A stretch of DNA of 18,908 nt, from assembly GCA_910588925.1 (NCBI GenBank), contig CAJURV010000042.1, forward strand, positions 1-18,908, given 5' to 3'. The notes under the pieces were generated by a model, which did not search any database, was not told where the DNA came from, and saw only the letters and a program-made list of their open reading frames with translations. Positions within the stretch are counted from its first letter, which is position 1. Every line of letters begins with the position of its first letter. The translations under genes were made by a program, and so were the position numbers. This document shows positions 1 to 7,003 of this stretch, piece by piece. This DNA is from an uncultured Rikenellaceae bacterium. Lineage in GTDB: Bacteria; Bacteroidota; Bacteroidia; Bacteroidales; Rikenellaceae.

Positions 1-660
1 ACGGGATCGGCGATTTTTGTGGCTAAAAAGCGACGGAAGCAGCCCCTCGTTAACTAACCCCCGCGCACACAAACCGACAATTCATGCGTTCAGAGATCGA
101 GTACTTCCTAAACTTCACGAAAACTTCCTCAACATACGCACTGACCTATAAAATCCCTAACGCGTCCCCGAAGGGGATGCACTCGCACGAGCAATACAAA
201 AATGTCCTCAACAAAAATAAACGAGACCTAAGCTATAACGATATGAACTTCCAACTACACTAAACACAACTGCAAAAGACAAAGCACAGGAACGTCACCC
301 AACAACAGCAAACCCAAACGCCTTAAGGCGTACTTATCACAGCAGAAAGCCCGAGCGAAGCGAGGGCAATCAAACACAATTCCGCCGTTAAATCCCGAGG
401 AACGAGGGATGAGCGGGCCGGAGCCTCCCCCAACGGAGGCCCGCGTAAGTTACAGCAATCATAGATCTGTTCCGCTTAAATCATCGCCGCGAACCGAAAG
501 AACTTCACGTTTAAGCGGTCCCCCGCAGGCTCCAGCCCTTGTGACGCCAATCAAAATACTGCCTCAAAGCCTCTCGCCGTATCGAATAAAGAATCGTGTG
601 TCTATCTCATCCGAACACAAAGACGCGTATAACGCACATCACCACCGAATCACCCCACAT
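1..660. other. Gene-free region with hairpin cluster
   Basis: No open frame here looks like a real protein; the frames near 409-805 are low-complexity and resemble no family I know. The stretch lies beyond the kdsD terminator and carries several short GC-rich inverted repeats: 163-181 (GCGTCCCC/GGGGATGC around GAA), a 12-bp palindrome CGCCTTAAGGCG at 319-330, an imperfect hairpin 349-367 (GCCC/GGGC with an inner GAGC/GCGA around GAA), 392-410 (ATCCC/GGGAT), and 423-440 (GCCTCC/GGAGGC). It could be intergenic DNA, an uncharacterised RNA, or the decayed remains of a gene. The left neighbour is outside the window. Confidence 0.5.
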
Positions 661-664
661 AACA

Positions 665-697
665 CAAAAAACGGGAAACGACAACACCGCTTCCCGC
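665..697 (-). terminator. Intrinsic terminator of kdsD
   Basis: Read on the minus strand, 23 nt after the kdsD stop codon, CGGGAA pairs with TTCCCG (plus positions 691-696 with 672-677). Two further base pairs follow inside the stem after a mismatch. A run of six T follows directly (plus-strand A run 666-671). This is a standard stem plus U-tract arrangement. Confidence 0.7.
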
Positions 698-719
698 CCA
701 AATACCATAAAACAAAGTC

Positions 720-1718
720 TTAAACAACCCCCTCGCGCAATATATCGTGAATATGCACTATCCCGCAATAGTCGCCGCCATCGTCGAGCACCAACAACTG
801 AGTGATCTTCTTCTCCTCCATCATGGCGAACGCCTTAACGGCCAATTCGTCGTGACGTACGCACTTAGGCGACCGTGTCATTATGTCTGCGGCGGTAACC
901 GTACCCATATCGGCCTTACGTTGCAACATGCGGCGCAAATCGCCGTCGGTGACAACACCTACCAGAGCGCCATTAGAGTCCACTACAGCAGTGGCACCCA
1001 CCATCTTGGACGATATCTCTATGATAACCTCGTCTATAGGTGCGTCTTCCCTCACACGCGGCGGCTCGGCATGCGAGGCCAAAAGGTCTTCCACCCGCAC
1101 ATAGAGACGTTTACCCAACGCGCCTCCGGGATGTACCTTCGCGAAATCGGCGGCGGTGAACCCGCGCATCTTAAGGAGCGTCATGGCCAAAGCATCGCCC
1201 ATCACCAACTGAGCCGTAGTGCTCGAGGTGGGTGCGAGATTATTAGGGCATGCCTCTTTGGAGACATAAGTGTTTATCACATAGTCCGACGCCGAAGCGA
1301 GGAACGAATCCTGCGAACCCACCATACCTATTATGACATTGCCCTTACCGAGACTCCGTATAAGAGGTATGAGCACCTTTATCTCGGGCGTATTGCCGCT
1401 TTTGGAGATACATATTATCGTATCGTAGCTCTGTATTATTCCCAGATCGCCGTGTATGGCGTCGGCAGCGTGCATGAATACGGCAGGCGAACCAGTGGAG
1501 TTGAGCGTAGCCACGATCTTCATGCCTATGATGGCGCTTTTGCCTATGCCGGTAACTATTATACGCCCCCTGTCGTCGGACATTATCGACGAGACTATCT
1601 CGGCGAAACGGTCGTCGACAAAATCGGTCAGACGCTCCACGGCCTTTACCTCGGTGGTTATGACCTCACGGGCGAATCGTTTTATATCTTCCTTATTCAC
1701 ACGAAAAATATTTTCCAC
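720..1718 (-). CDS. kdsD: Arabinose-5-phosphate isomerase (KpsF/GutQ family)
   Basis: Isomerises D-ribulose 5-phosphate to D-arabinose 5-phosphate, the first step to Kdo for lipopolysaccharide or capsule; cytoplasmic. The 332-residue protein has an N-terminal SIS domain (about 40-180) with GIGKSA at 57-62 and HGDLG at 89-93, then two CBS domains (about 211-268 and 277-332). This is the usual full-length family layout. Residues matching the catalytic set of E. coli KdsD by spacing are K60, E112, E155 and H196. The assigned start is GTG at 1718. A TAACTTTG promoter-like -7 box (1725-1718) overlaps that codon, so the in-frame GTG at 1700 (residue 7) is a serious alternative, giving a 326-residue protein. 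The gene is divergent from recQ and looks monocistronic, with its own terminator. Confidence 0.93.
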   Translation of the reverse strand: MENIFRVNKEDIKRFAREVITTEVKAVERLTDFVDDRFAEIVSSIMSDDRGRIIVTGIGKSAIIGMKIVATLNSTGSPAVFMHAADAIHGDLGIIQSYDTIICISKSGNTPEIKVLIPLIRSLGKGNVIIGMVGSQDSFLASASDYVINTYVSKEACPNNLAPTSSTTAQLVMGDALAMTLLKMRGFTAADFAKVHPGGALGKRLYVRVEDLLASHAEPPRVREDAPIDEVIIEISSKMVGATAVVDSNGALVGVVTDGDLRRMLQRKADMGTVTAADIMTRSPKCVRHDELAVKAFAMMEEKKITQLLVLDDGGDYCGIVHIHDILREGVV

Positions 1719-1766
1719 AAAGTTAAAGTTTTTTAACGTACGTAGGGAACGATAATATTTTTTTAT

Positions 1767-1774
1767 TATCTTTA
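1767..1774 (+). promoter_or_regulatory. Candidate -7 box for recQ
   Basis: TATCTTTA is one base off the Bacteroidota -7 consensus TAnnTTTG. No convincing TTTG lies at the -33 position. A start of transcription a few bases downstream would fall just before the upstream in-frame ATG at 1785, which favours the downstream ATG at 1845 as the real recQ start. Confidence 0.4.
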
Positions 1775-1844
1775 TCTATCGCAAATGCGGCGCATCAACA
1801 TCCCGCCGCACGACCAAAGCACTAAGAACAAGACCGTTAACACA

Positions 1845-4037
1845 ATGGCAAACAACAGCACGTTATTAGAGGAACTGAAGCGCAACTTCGGCTTTTCATC
1901 ATTCAAAGGCAATCAGGAGGCCATCATCGCCAACCTGATGAGCGGCGAAGACACTTTCGTACTGATGCCCACAGGCGGCGGAAAGTCGTTGTGTTACCAA
2001 CTTCCGGCTCTGCTCATGGACGGGGTGGCCATTATCATATCGCCTCTCATCGCCCTCATGAAAAACCAGGTGGACGCCATGCGCACGTTCAGTATGCAGG
2101 AGGGTGTGGCCCATTTTCTCAACTCGTCGCTCAACAAGTCGGCGGTGTCGAAAGTGCGCGAGGATGTGCTCGCCGGCAAGACCAAGCTGCTCTATTTCGC
2201 CCCCGAATCGCTCACCAAGGAGGAGAACGTAGCCTTTCTGCGCAATGTCAAAATATCGTTCTACGCCATAGACGAGGCCCACTGCATCAGCGAATGGGGC
2301 CACGACTTCCGCCCGGAATACAGGCGCATAAGGCCCATAATAGCCGACATATGCCCGGCCCCCATAATAGCGCTTACCGCCACAGCCACGCCCAAGGTGC
2401 AGTTGGATATACAGAAAAACCTCGGCATGATGGACGCCAAGGTGTTCAAATCGTCGTTCAACCGCCCCAACCTCTACTACGAGGTGCGCTCCAAGGCCGG
2501 TGCCTCCAAAGAGCTCATCAAATTCATAAAGCAGAATCCGGGCAAATCGGGCATCATATATTGCCTGAGCCGTAAAAAGGTGGAGGCCATAGCCGATCTT
2601 CTCAAGGTCAACGGCATAAGCGCCCTGCCGTATCACGCCGGCATGGACGCCGCCACCCGCGCCGAGAACCAAGACAAATTCCTCATGGAGGAGGTGGACG
2701 TCATAGTGGCGACCATAGCTTTCGGCATGGGTATAGACAAACCCGACGTACGTTATGTCATACACTACGACATACCCAAGAGCCTGGAGGGTTATTATCA
2801 GGAGACAGGACGCGCCGGGCGCGACGGAGGCGAGGGGCGCTGCATCGCTTTCTACAGCTACAAGGACATACAAAAGCTGGAGAAATTCATGCAAGGCAAG
2901 CCGGTAGCGGAACAAGAGATAGGCAAACTGTTGCTCATGGAGACGGTCTCGTACGCCGAGTCGTCGAGTTGCCGCCGCAAGATGCTCCTGCACTATTTCG
3001 GCGAGGAGTACGAGCCGGGGAACTGTTGCAACTGCGACAACTGCCTCAACCCCAAGCCCACCGAGGACGCCACCGAGAGTATGATAACTGTGCTCAAGGC
3101 ACTGTCGGAGATAGGCGACAAATTCAAGGCCGACCATCTGGTAAACCTGCTCACAGGTAAAAAGACGGCGTTGATAAAATCGTACAACCACCACAAAAAC
3201 AGCTTCTTCGCCATAGGAGGAGACGAGGACGGCACATACTGGAACACCATCGTAAGAAACGGAGTGATAGCCGGATTCATCGGCAAAGACATAGAAAATT
3301 ACGGTCTGCTCTCCATCTCTGACAAAGGCAAGGCCTATTTGGAGCACCCCACCCCGTTCCGAATATCGCGCGACTGCGAATACGAGGAGACGGGCGACGA
3401 CGAAACGATAGTATCGTCACCGCCTCGCGGAGGTGGTGGAGCCGCCGACGAGGAGCTTTTCGGCATGCTCAAGGATCTGCGCAAAAAGGTATCGAAAAAG
3501 CTCGGTCTGCCTCCTTTCGTCATATTTCAGGACCCGTCGTTGGAGGACATGGCCACGCAATACCCCGTCACTATAGAGGAGATGACCGGCATAACGGGCG
3601 TAGGCGCCGGCAAGGCGCAGAAGTTCGGCCGTGAGTTCGTGGAGCTGATAGCGCGATATGTGGAGGAGCACGAGATAGAACGGCCGCAGGACATGATCGT
3701 CAAGAGCGTAGTGAACAAGAGCGGCAATAAAGTATTCATCATACAGGCCATCGACCGCAAGATGGAGTTCGAGGACATAGCCGACGCCAAAGGGCTCACT
3801 ACTGACGAACTTATGACCGAAATAGAGGCCATAGTCAACTCGGGCACCCGCCTCAATATCGACTACTACATAGACATGGTGGTAGACGAGGACAAAGTTG
3901 GCGACATATACGACTACTTCAAGGAGGATGCCGAAAACGACTCCATAGAGGCGGCCGTCGAAGAGTTGGGCGGCGACTACACCGAAGAGGAGATACGTCT
4001 TGTGCGCATCAAATTCCTAAGCGAAATGGGCAATTAA
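1845..4037 (+). CDS. recQ: ATP-dependent DNA helicase RecQ
   Basis: Superfamily 2 3'-to-5' helicase for recombination and replication-fork repair. From the chosen start (730 residues) the order is Walker A MPTGGGKS (41-48), DEAH (143-146) followed by CISEWGHDFRPEYR, motif III TATATP (178-183), and a late motif QETGRAGRDG (319-328). The zinc cysteines are C376, C394, C397 and C400. A winged-helix region follows (about 405-510), then a glycine-rich linker (about 525-533), an HRDC domain (about 536-608) and a roughly 120-residue acidic C-terminal extension. That extension resembles the helix-turn-helix (HTH_40-type) tail of long Bacteroidota RecQ proteins. The frame is open from an ATG at 1785, but the first 20 residues are basic, unlike the family, and probably lie in the leader. 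I therefore chose 1845, where MANNSTLLEELKRNFGF matches a typical RecQ start. First gene of a tight run with rsmA. Confidence 0.95.
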   Translation: MANNSTLLEELKRNFGFSSFKGNQEAIIANLMSGEDTFVLMPTGGGKSLCYQLPALLMDGVAIIISPLIALMKNQVDAMRTFSMQEGVAHFLNSSLNKSAVSKVREDVLAGKTKLLYFAPESLTKEENVAFLRNVKISFYAIDEAHCISEWGHDFRPEYRRIRPIIADICPAPIIALTATATPKVQLDIQKNLGMMDAKVFKSSFNRPNLYYEVRSKAGASKELIKFIKQNPGKSGIIYCLSRKKVEAIADLLKVNGISALPYHAGMDAATRAENQDKFLMEEVDVIVATIAFGMGIDKPDVRYVIHYDIPKSLEGYYQETGRAGRDGGEGRCIAFYSYKDIQKLEKFMQGKPVAEQEIGKLLLMETVSYAESSSCRRKMLLHYFGEEYEPGNCCNCDNCLNPKPTEDATESMITVLKALSEIGDKFKADHLVNLLTGKKTALIKSYNHHKNSFFAIGGDEDGTYWNTIVRNGVIAGFIGKDIENYGLLSISDKGKAYLEHPTPFRISRDCEYEETGDDETIVSSPPRGGGGAADEELFGMLKDLRKKVSKKLGLPPFVIFQDPSLEDMATQYPVTIEEMTGITGVGAGKAQKFGREFVELIARYVEEHEIERPQDMIVKSVVNKSGNKVFIIQAIDRKMEFEDIADAKGLTTDELMTEIEAIVNSGTRLNIDYYIDMVVDEDKVGDIYDYFKEDAENDSIEAAVEELGGDYTEEEIRLVRIKFLSEMGN

Positions 4038-4041
4038 CGAC

Positions 4042-4827
4042 ATGGATCCCGTAAGAGCAAAGAAACAGTTGGGTCAGCACTTCCTGACCGACCTCACCAT
4101 AGCCCGGCGCATATGCGAGGCCCTAACCGGCTTCGCCGCACGGGAGACATTGGAGGTGGGGCCGGGGATGGGCGTACTCACGCAATACCTGTTGGAACGC
4201 GACGATCTGGATCTGCACGCCGCCGAGGTCGACAGAGAGAGCGTCGATTACCTGATAGAGCGATGGCCCGCTTTCGCTCCGCGCATCATACACGGCGACT
4301 TCCTGCGTCTGCCGCTGAGGCAGATGTTCCCCGGCGGAGTCAACATCATAGGCAACTTTCCGTATAACATATCGTCGCAGATATTCTTCAAGGTACTCGA
4401 AAACCGCGACTTGGTGAGCGAGTGCGTCGGCATGGTGCAGAAAGAGGTGGCGGTGCGTATAGCCGAAAAGCCGGGCACGCGCGACTACGGCATATTGAGC
4501 GTTTTTTTGCAGGCATATTACGACATAGAGTATCTCTTCACGGTAAACGAGAATGTTTTCTCTCCGCCGCCCAAAGTCAAAAGCGCCGTCATAAGACTTA
4601 CGCGCAACGGACGGCAGAGCCTCGGTTGCGACGAGAAGCTGTTCGCCAAAACGGTCAAAGGGGCTTTCGGCCAGCGCCGCAAGACCTTACGTAACTCATT
4701 AAGGGCCACATTCCCCGAGATAGGCGACAGAACACACGACTTTTTCACGTTGCGTCCGGAGAGGTTGTCGGTGGAAGAGTTCGTGGAGCTGACGGTTTTC
4801 GTGGAAAAATGTATTAACGACAGATGA
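4042..4827 (+). CDS. rsmA: 16S rRNA (A1518/A1519-N6)-dimethyltransferase
   Basis: RsmA (KsgA) dimethylates two adjacent adenosines in helix 45 of 16S rRNA using S-adenosylmethionine, a late step in 30S assembly. The 261 residues are the usual length. Visible signatures are KKQLGQHFL near the N-terminus, the SAM-binding motif EVGPGMGVLT (about 38-47), the catalytic NFPYNISSQ motif (about 104-112; family form NLPYNIS), and FSPPPKVKSAVIRL near 170-185. The ATG lies 4 nt after the recQ stop (TAA-CGAC-ATG), so the two are probably translationally coupled. Its own stop overlaps the next start (ATGA). Isoleucine codons are strongly skewed: by my count 12 of 15 are ATA. Confidence 0.96.
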   Translation: MDPVRAKKQLGQHFLTDLTIARRICEALTGFAARETLEVGPGMGVLTQYLLERDDLDLHAAEVDRESVDYLIERWPAFAPRIIHGDFLRLPLRQMFPGGVNIIGNFPYNISSQIFFKVLENRDLVSECVGMVQKEVAVRIAEKPGTRDYGILSVFLQAYYDIEYLFTVNENVFSPPPKVKSAVIRLTRNGRQSLGCDEKLFAKTVKGAFGQRRKTLRNSLRATFPEIGDRTHDFFTLRPERLSVEEFVELTVFVEKCINDR

Positions 4828-5183
4828 TACGACCGACAGCCATAACTACGGCCCTGCTGCTATGTGTGGCTACGGCCGGGGCCGCATCGCCGCTAAAGTT
4901 CGGTGACGAAAGCCGCGATTTGGGCAAAGTAGCCCGCAAAAGTCGCACCGAAGCGGTATTCCGTTTCGTCAACGACTCGCATATGCCGGTGGTGATAACC
5001 GGAGCCAAAACCCATTGCGGGTGTACCAAAGTGCGTTTCCCGTCGCGCCCGGTAATGGCCGGCGCCGCAGACTCGCTGACGGTAGTTTTCAATGCCACGG
5101 AGAGAGGAGCTTTCTATAAGAAGATCACTATAACGACCTCTTCGGGCGAACAGACCTTAGCCATAAGAGGCACTGTGGAGTGA
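4824..5183 (+). CDS. Secreted DUF1573 domain protein
   Basis: A 119-residue protein with an N-terminal signal peptide (hydrophobic 6-19, likely cleavage after an AGA near residue 20), so probably periplasmic or surface-exposed. The rest matches the DUF1573 pattern, an immunoglobulin-like beta fold common in Bacteroidota: a conserved F..G.V (FGDESRDLGKV), FRFVNDSHMPVVI, the hallmark CGCTKV near residue 65, and a final strand pair ending in a TSSGEQTLAIRGTV-like stretch. No enzymatic function is known for the family. It overlaps rsmA by 4 nt (ATGA), implying co-translation, although I see no functional link to rRNA methylation. Confidence 0.85.
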   Translation: MIRPTAITTALLLCVATAGAASPLKFGDESRDLGKVARKSRTEAVFRFVNDSHMPVVITGAKTHCGCTKVRFPSRPVMAGAADSLTVVFNATERGAFYKKITITTSSGEQTLAIRGTVE

Positions 5184-5217
5184 CAAACCCGATACCAAAC
5201 GAAAACGACAAACTTAT

Positions 5218-6336
5218 ATGAGGATAGGATTCGACGCCAAACGTATGTTCCGCAACAACAGCGGACTCGGAAACTACAGCCGCAGCACCCTCGAGCTGAT
5301 GAAGAAATATTATCCCCAGAACAGCTACCTGCTCTACTCCGCCTACGACAAGAACAACGTGGGCTTCGTCATACCCGAGGGGGTCGAGACGGTCACGCCG
5401 TCGGGATTGTTGGGCGACGTGGCGCCGTCGCTGTGGCGCAGTCTGTCTATGGCCCGCGACATACGCCGCCGCAAGTGCGACATATACCACGGCCTTAGCA
5501 ACGAACTGCCCTTGGACATAAGGCACTCGGGAGCCAAAAGCGTAGTCACCGTACACGACCTTATTTTCGTACGCTACCCCAACCTATACAAAAAGGCGGA
5601 CCGTATGCTCTATACCTACAAATATAGAAAAAGCTGCCAGCTGGCCGACCGAATAATAGCCATAAGCCGACAGACCAAAAGCGACCTCATGGAGTTCTGG
5701 GGCATACCCGAAGAGGTGATCGATGTGGTATATCAAGGCTGCAACCCCATATTCTACAAACGCGCCGACGAAGATACCATAGCCTCTGTAAGGGCAAAAT
5801 ACGGCCTGCCGGAAGACTTCATTCTTAGCGTCGGGACCATAGAGGAGCGCAAGAACCTGATGCTGACGGTACGCGCCATGGCAGAGGGAGGGATAGACAT
5901 ACCGCTGGTGGCATGCGGCCGCCACACCCCTTACGCCGACGAGATAATGGAATACGCCGTAAGCCGTGGCATCTCAGACCGCATAATAATGTTGCACAAC
6001 GTGGAGATGAACGACCTGCCCGCCATCTATGCAATGGCGTCCGTGGCTGTGTACGTATCCATATTCGAGGGCTTCGGAATACCCATAATAGAGGCACTCA
6101 ACTCAGGCACCCCCATGATAACCACCAAAGGCGGCGTATTCGGCGAAACCGGCGGCGACGCGTGCCTGTACGTGGGCCCCTACGAACTGGACGAGATGAT
6201 AGAGGCATTGCATAAGGTGCTCGACGACAAACAGACCCGAGAAAAAATGACAGAGACCGGCTACAGATGGGTGGAGCGTTTCCGCGACAGTGCCGTGGCC
6301 GCCAATCTGCGCGAGGTTTACCACAAGATGCTCTGA
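5218..6336 (+). CDS. GT4-family glycosyltransferase
   Basis: GT-B-fold retaining glycosyltransferase of family 4, transferring a sugar from an activated donor to an envelope glycan; cytoplasmic or membrane-peripheral. The 372 residues show the N-terminal GLGNYSRS glycine motif (16-23), VTVHDLIFVRYP (110-121) after a beta strand, ADRIIAISRQTKSDL (143-157), and the linker strand SVGTIEERKNL (204-214). The E-x7-E donor-binding motif is E284 and E292 within FEGFGIPIIEAL. The pattern resembles mannosyl- and rhamnosyltransferases of O-antigen or exopolysaccharide clusters. No other glycan genes flank it here, so donor and acceptor cannot be assigned. It sits 34 nt downstream of the DUF1573 gene and probably ends the recQ operon. 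Confidence 0.9.
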   Translation: MRIGFDAKRMFRNNSGLGNYSRSTLELMKKYYPQNSYLLYSAYDKNNVGFVIPEGVETVTPSGLLGDVAPSLWRSLSMARDIRRRKCDIYHGLSNELPLDIRHSGAKSVVTVHDLIFVRYPNLYKKADRMLYTYKYRKSCQLADRIIAISRQTKSDLMEFWGIPEEVIDVVYQGCNPIFYKRADEDTIASVRAKYGLPEDFILSVGTIEERKNLMLTVRAMAEGGIDIPLVACGRHTPYADEIMEYAVSRGISDRIIMLHNVEMNDLPAIYAMASVAVYVSIFEGFGIPIIEALNSGTPMITTKGGVFGETGGDACLYVGPYELDEMIEALHKVLDDKQTREKMTETGYRWVERFRDSAVAANLREVYHKML

Positions 6337-6347
6337 CGCTGCATCCG

Positions 6348-6375
6348 CATGCGCCGGCAACGGACGAGGCGCATG
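6348..6375 (+). terminator. Possible terminator hairpin after the glycosyltransferase
   Basis: CATGCGCC (6348-6355) pairs perfectly with GGCGCATG (6368-6375) across a 12-nt loop, 11 nt after the glycosyltransferase stop. No T-run follows, so it may be a 3'-end stabilising hairpin or a weak terminator rather than a canonical intrinsic one. Confidence 0.4.
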
Positions 6376-6440
6376 ATGGCCGTGACACTTTACGACCATT
6401 TACGCACAGCCTCCGTCCGCACAAATAAATTCGACAAAAA

Positions 6441-6480
6441 TTTCACCGTATAATAATAATTACTATCTTTGTAAGATAGT
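6441..6480 (+). promoter_or_regulatory. Promoter of the mce-mmdA operon with overlapping palindrome
   Basis: TATCTTTG at 6464-6471 matches the Bacteroidota -7 consensus TAnnTTTG exactly. A TTTC (6441-6444) lies 19 nt upstream, close to the -33 TTTG. The perfect inverted repeat ACTATCTT-TGT-AAGATAGT (6462-6480) covers the -7 box and the expected transcription start, which suggests an operator. The leader to the mce ATG would be about 50 nt. Confidence 0.6.
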
Positions 6481-6529
6481 TTCGGTTTCTAATCGGAGTT
6501 GTAACAACAATCAAAATTATAAATAAGCA

Positions 6530-6940
6530 ATGGAAATTTCACACATCGAACACATCGGCATCGCGGTCGAAAGTCTCGAAGCCGCCATCCCGTTCTACGA
6601 ACAGGTTCTGGGTCTGAAATGCTACAGTATCGAGGAGGTCGCCGACCAGAAGGTTAAAACCGCCTTCTTCATGGTAGGCCACACCAAGATAGAGCTTTTG
6701 GAGGCTACCTCGCCCGACAGCTCTATCGCCAAGTTCATCGAGAAGAAAGGACCTGGCATGCACCACATGGCCTTCGCAGTCAAAGACATAGAAGGCGCGT
6801 TGGAAGAGGCCGAACAGAAAGGCGTGAAACTTATAGATGCGGCTCCCCGTGCGGGCGCGGAGGGTTTGAGCATAGCGTTCCTGCACCCCAAGAGCACCAA
6901 CAGCGTGCTTACGGAGCTTTGCGAAGATAAAAACAAATAA
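6530..6940 (+). CDS. mce: Methylmalonyl-CoA epimerase
   Basis: Interconverts (R)- and (S)-methylmalonyl-CoA, linking the B12-dependent mutase to the decarboxylase encoded next door. The 136-residue protein is a standard vicinal-oxygen-chelate fold with two beta-alpha-beta-beta-beta modules. Metal ligands expected from the Propionibacterium enzyme are placeable: H8 (in EHIGIAV), E55 (in TKIELLE), H79 (in GMHHMAF) and E129 (in VLTELCE). In the family the second ligand may be Q or E. The ATG follows an A-rich leader without a Shine-Dalgarno. Its isoleucine codons favour ATC (7 of 12), unlike rsmA, consistent with high expression. First gene of the sodium-pump operon. Confidence 0.96.
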   Translation: MEISHIEHIGIAVESLEAAIPFYEQVLGLKCYSIEEVADQKVKTAFFMVGHTKIELLEATSPDSSIAKFIEKKGPGMHHMAFAVKDIEGALEEAEQKGVKLIDAAPRAGAEGLSIAFLHPKSTNSVLTELCEDKNK

Positions 6941-7003
6941 TAACACCGAAGGCTCGGTCGTCATGCGGCGGCACGGGCTTCGATCGTAAATAAACATAAC
7001 ACC

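Noticed and set aside
409..805. Two short plus-strand open frames in the left intergenic region
   Set aside because: Low complexity, run through hairpins and the kdsD terminator, no promoter box or family resemblance.
747..1736. 329-residue plus-strand open frame opposite kdsD
   Set aside because: It is the antisense shadow of a clear arabinose-5-phosphate isomerase, rich in H, Y and R, with no recognisable domain.
1899..3347. 482-residue minus-strand open frame opposite recQ
   Set aside because: Antisense to an unambiguous RecQ; the composition is typical of a frame shadow and no motif is seen.
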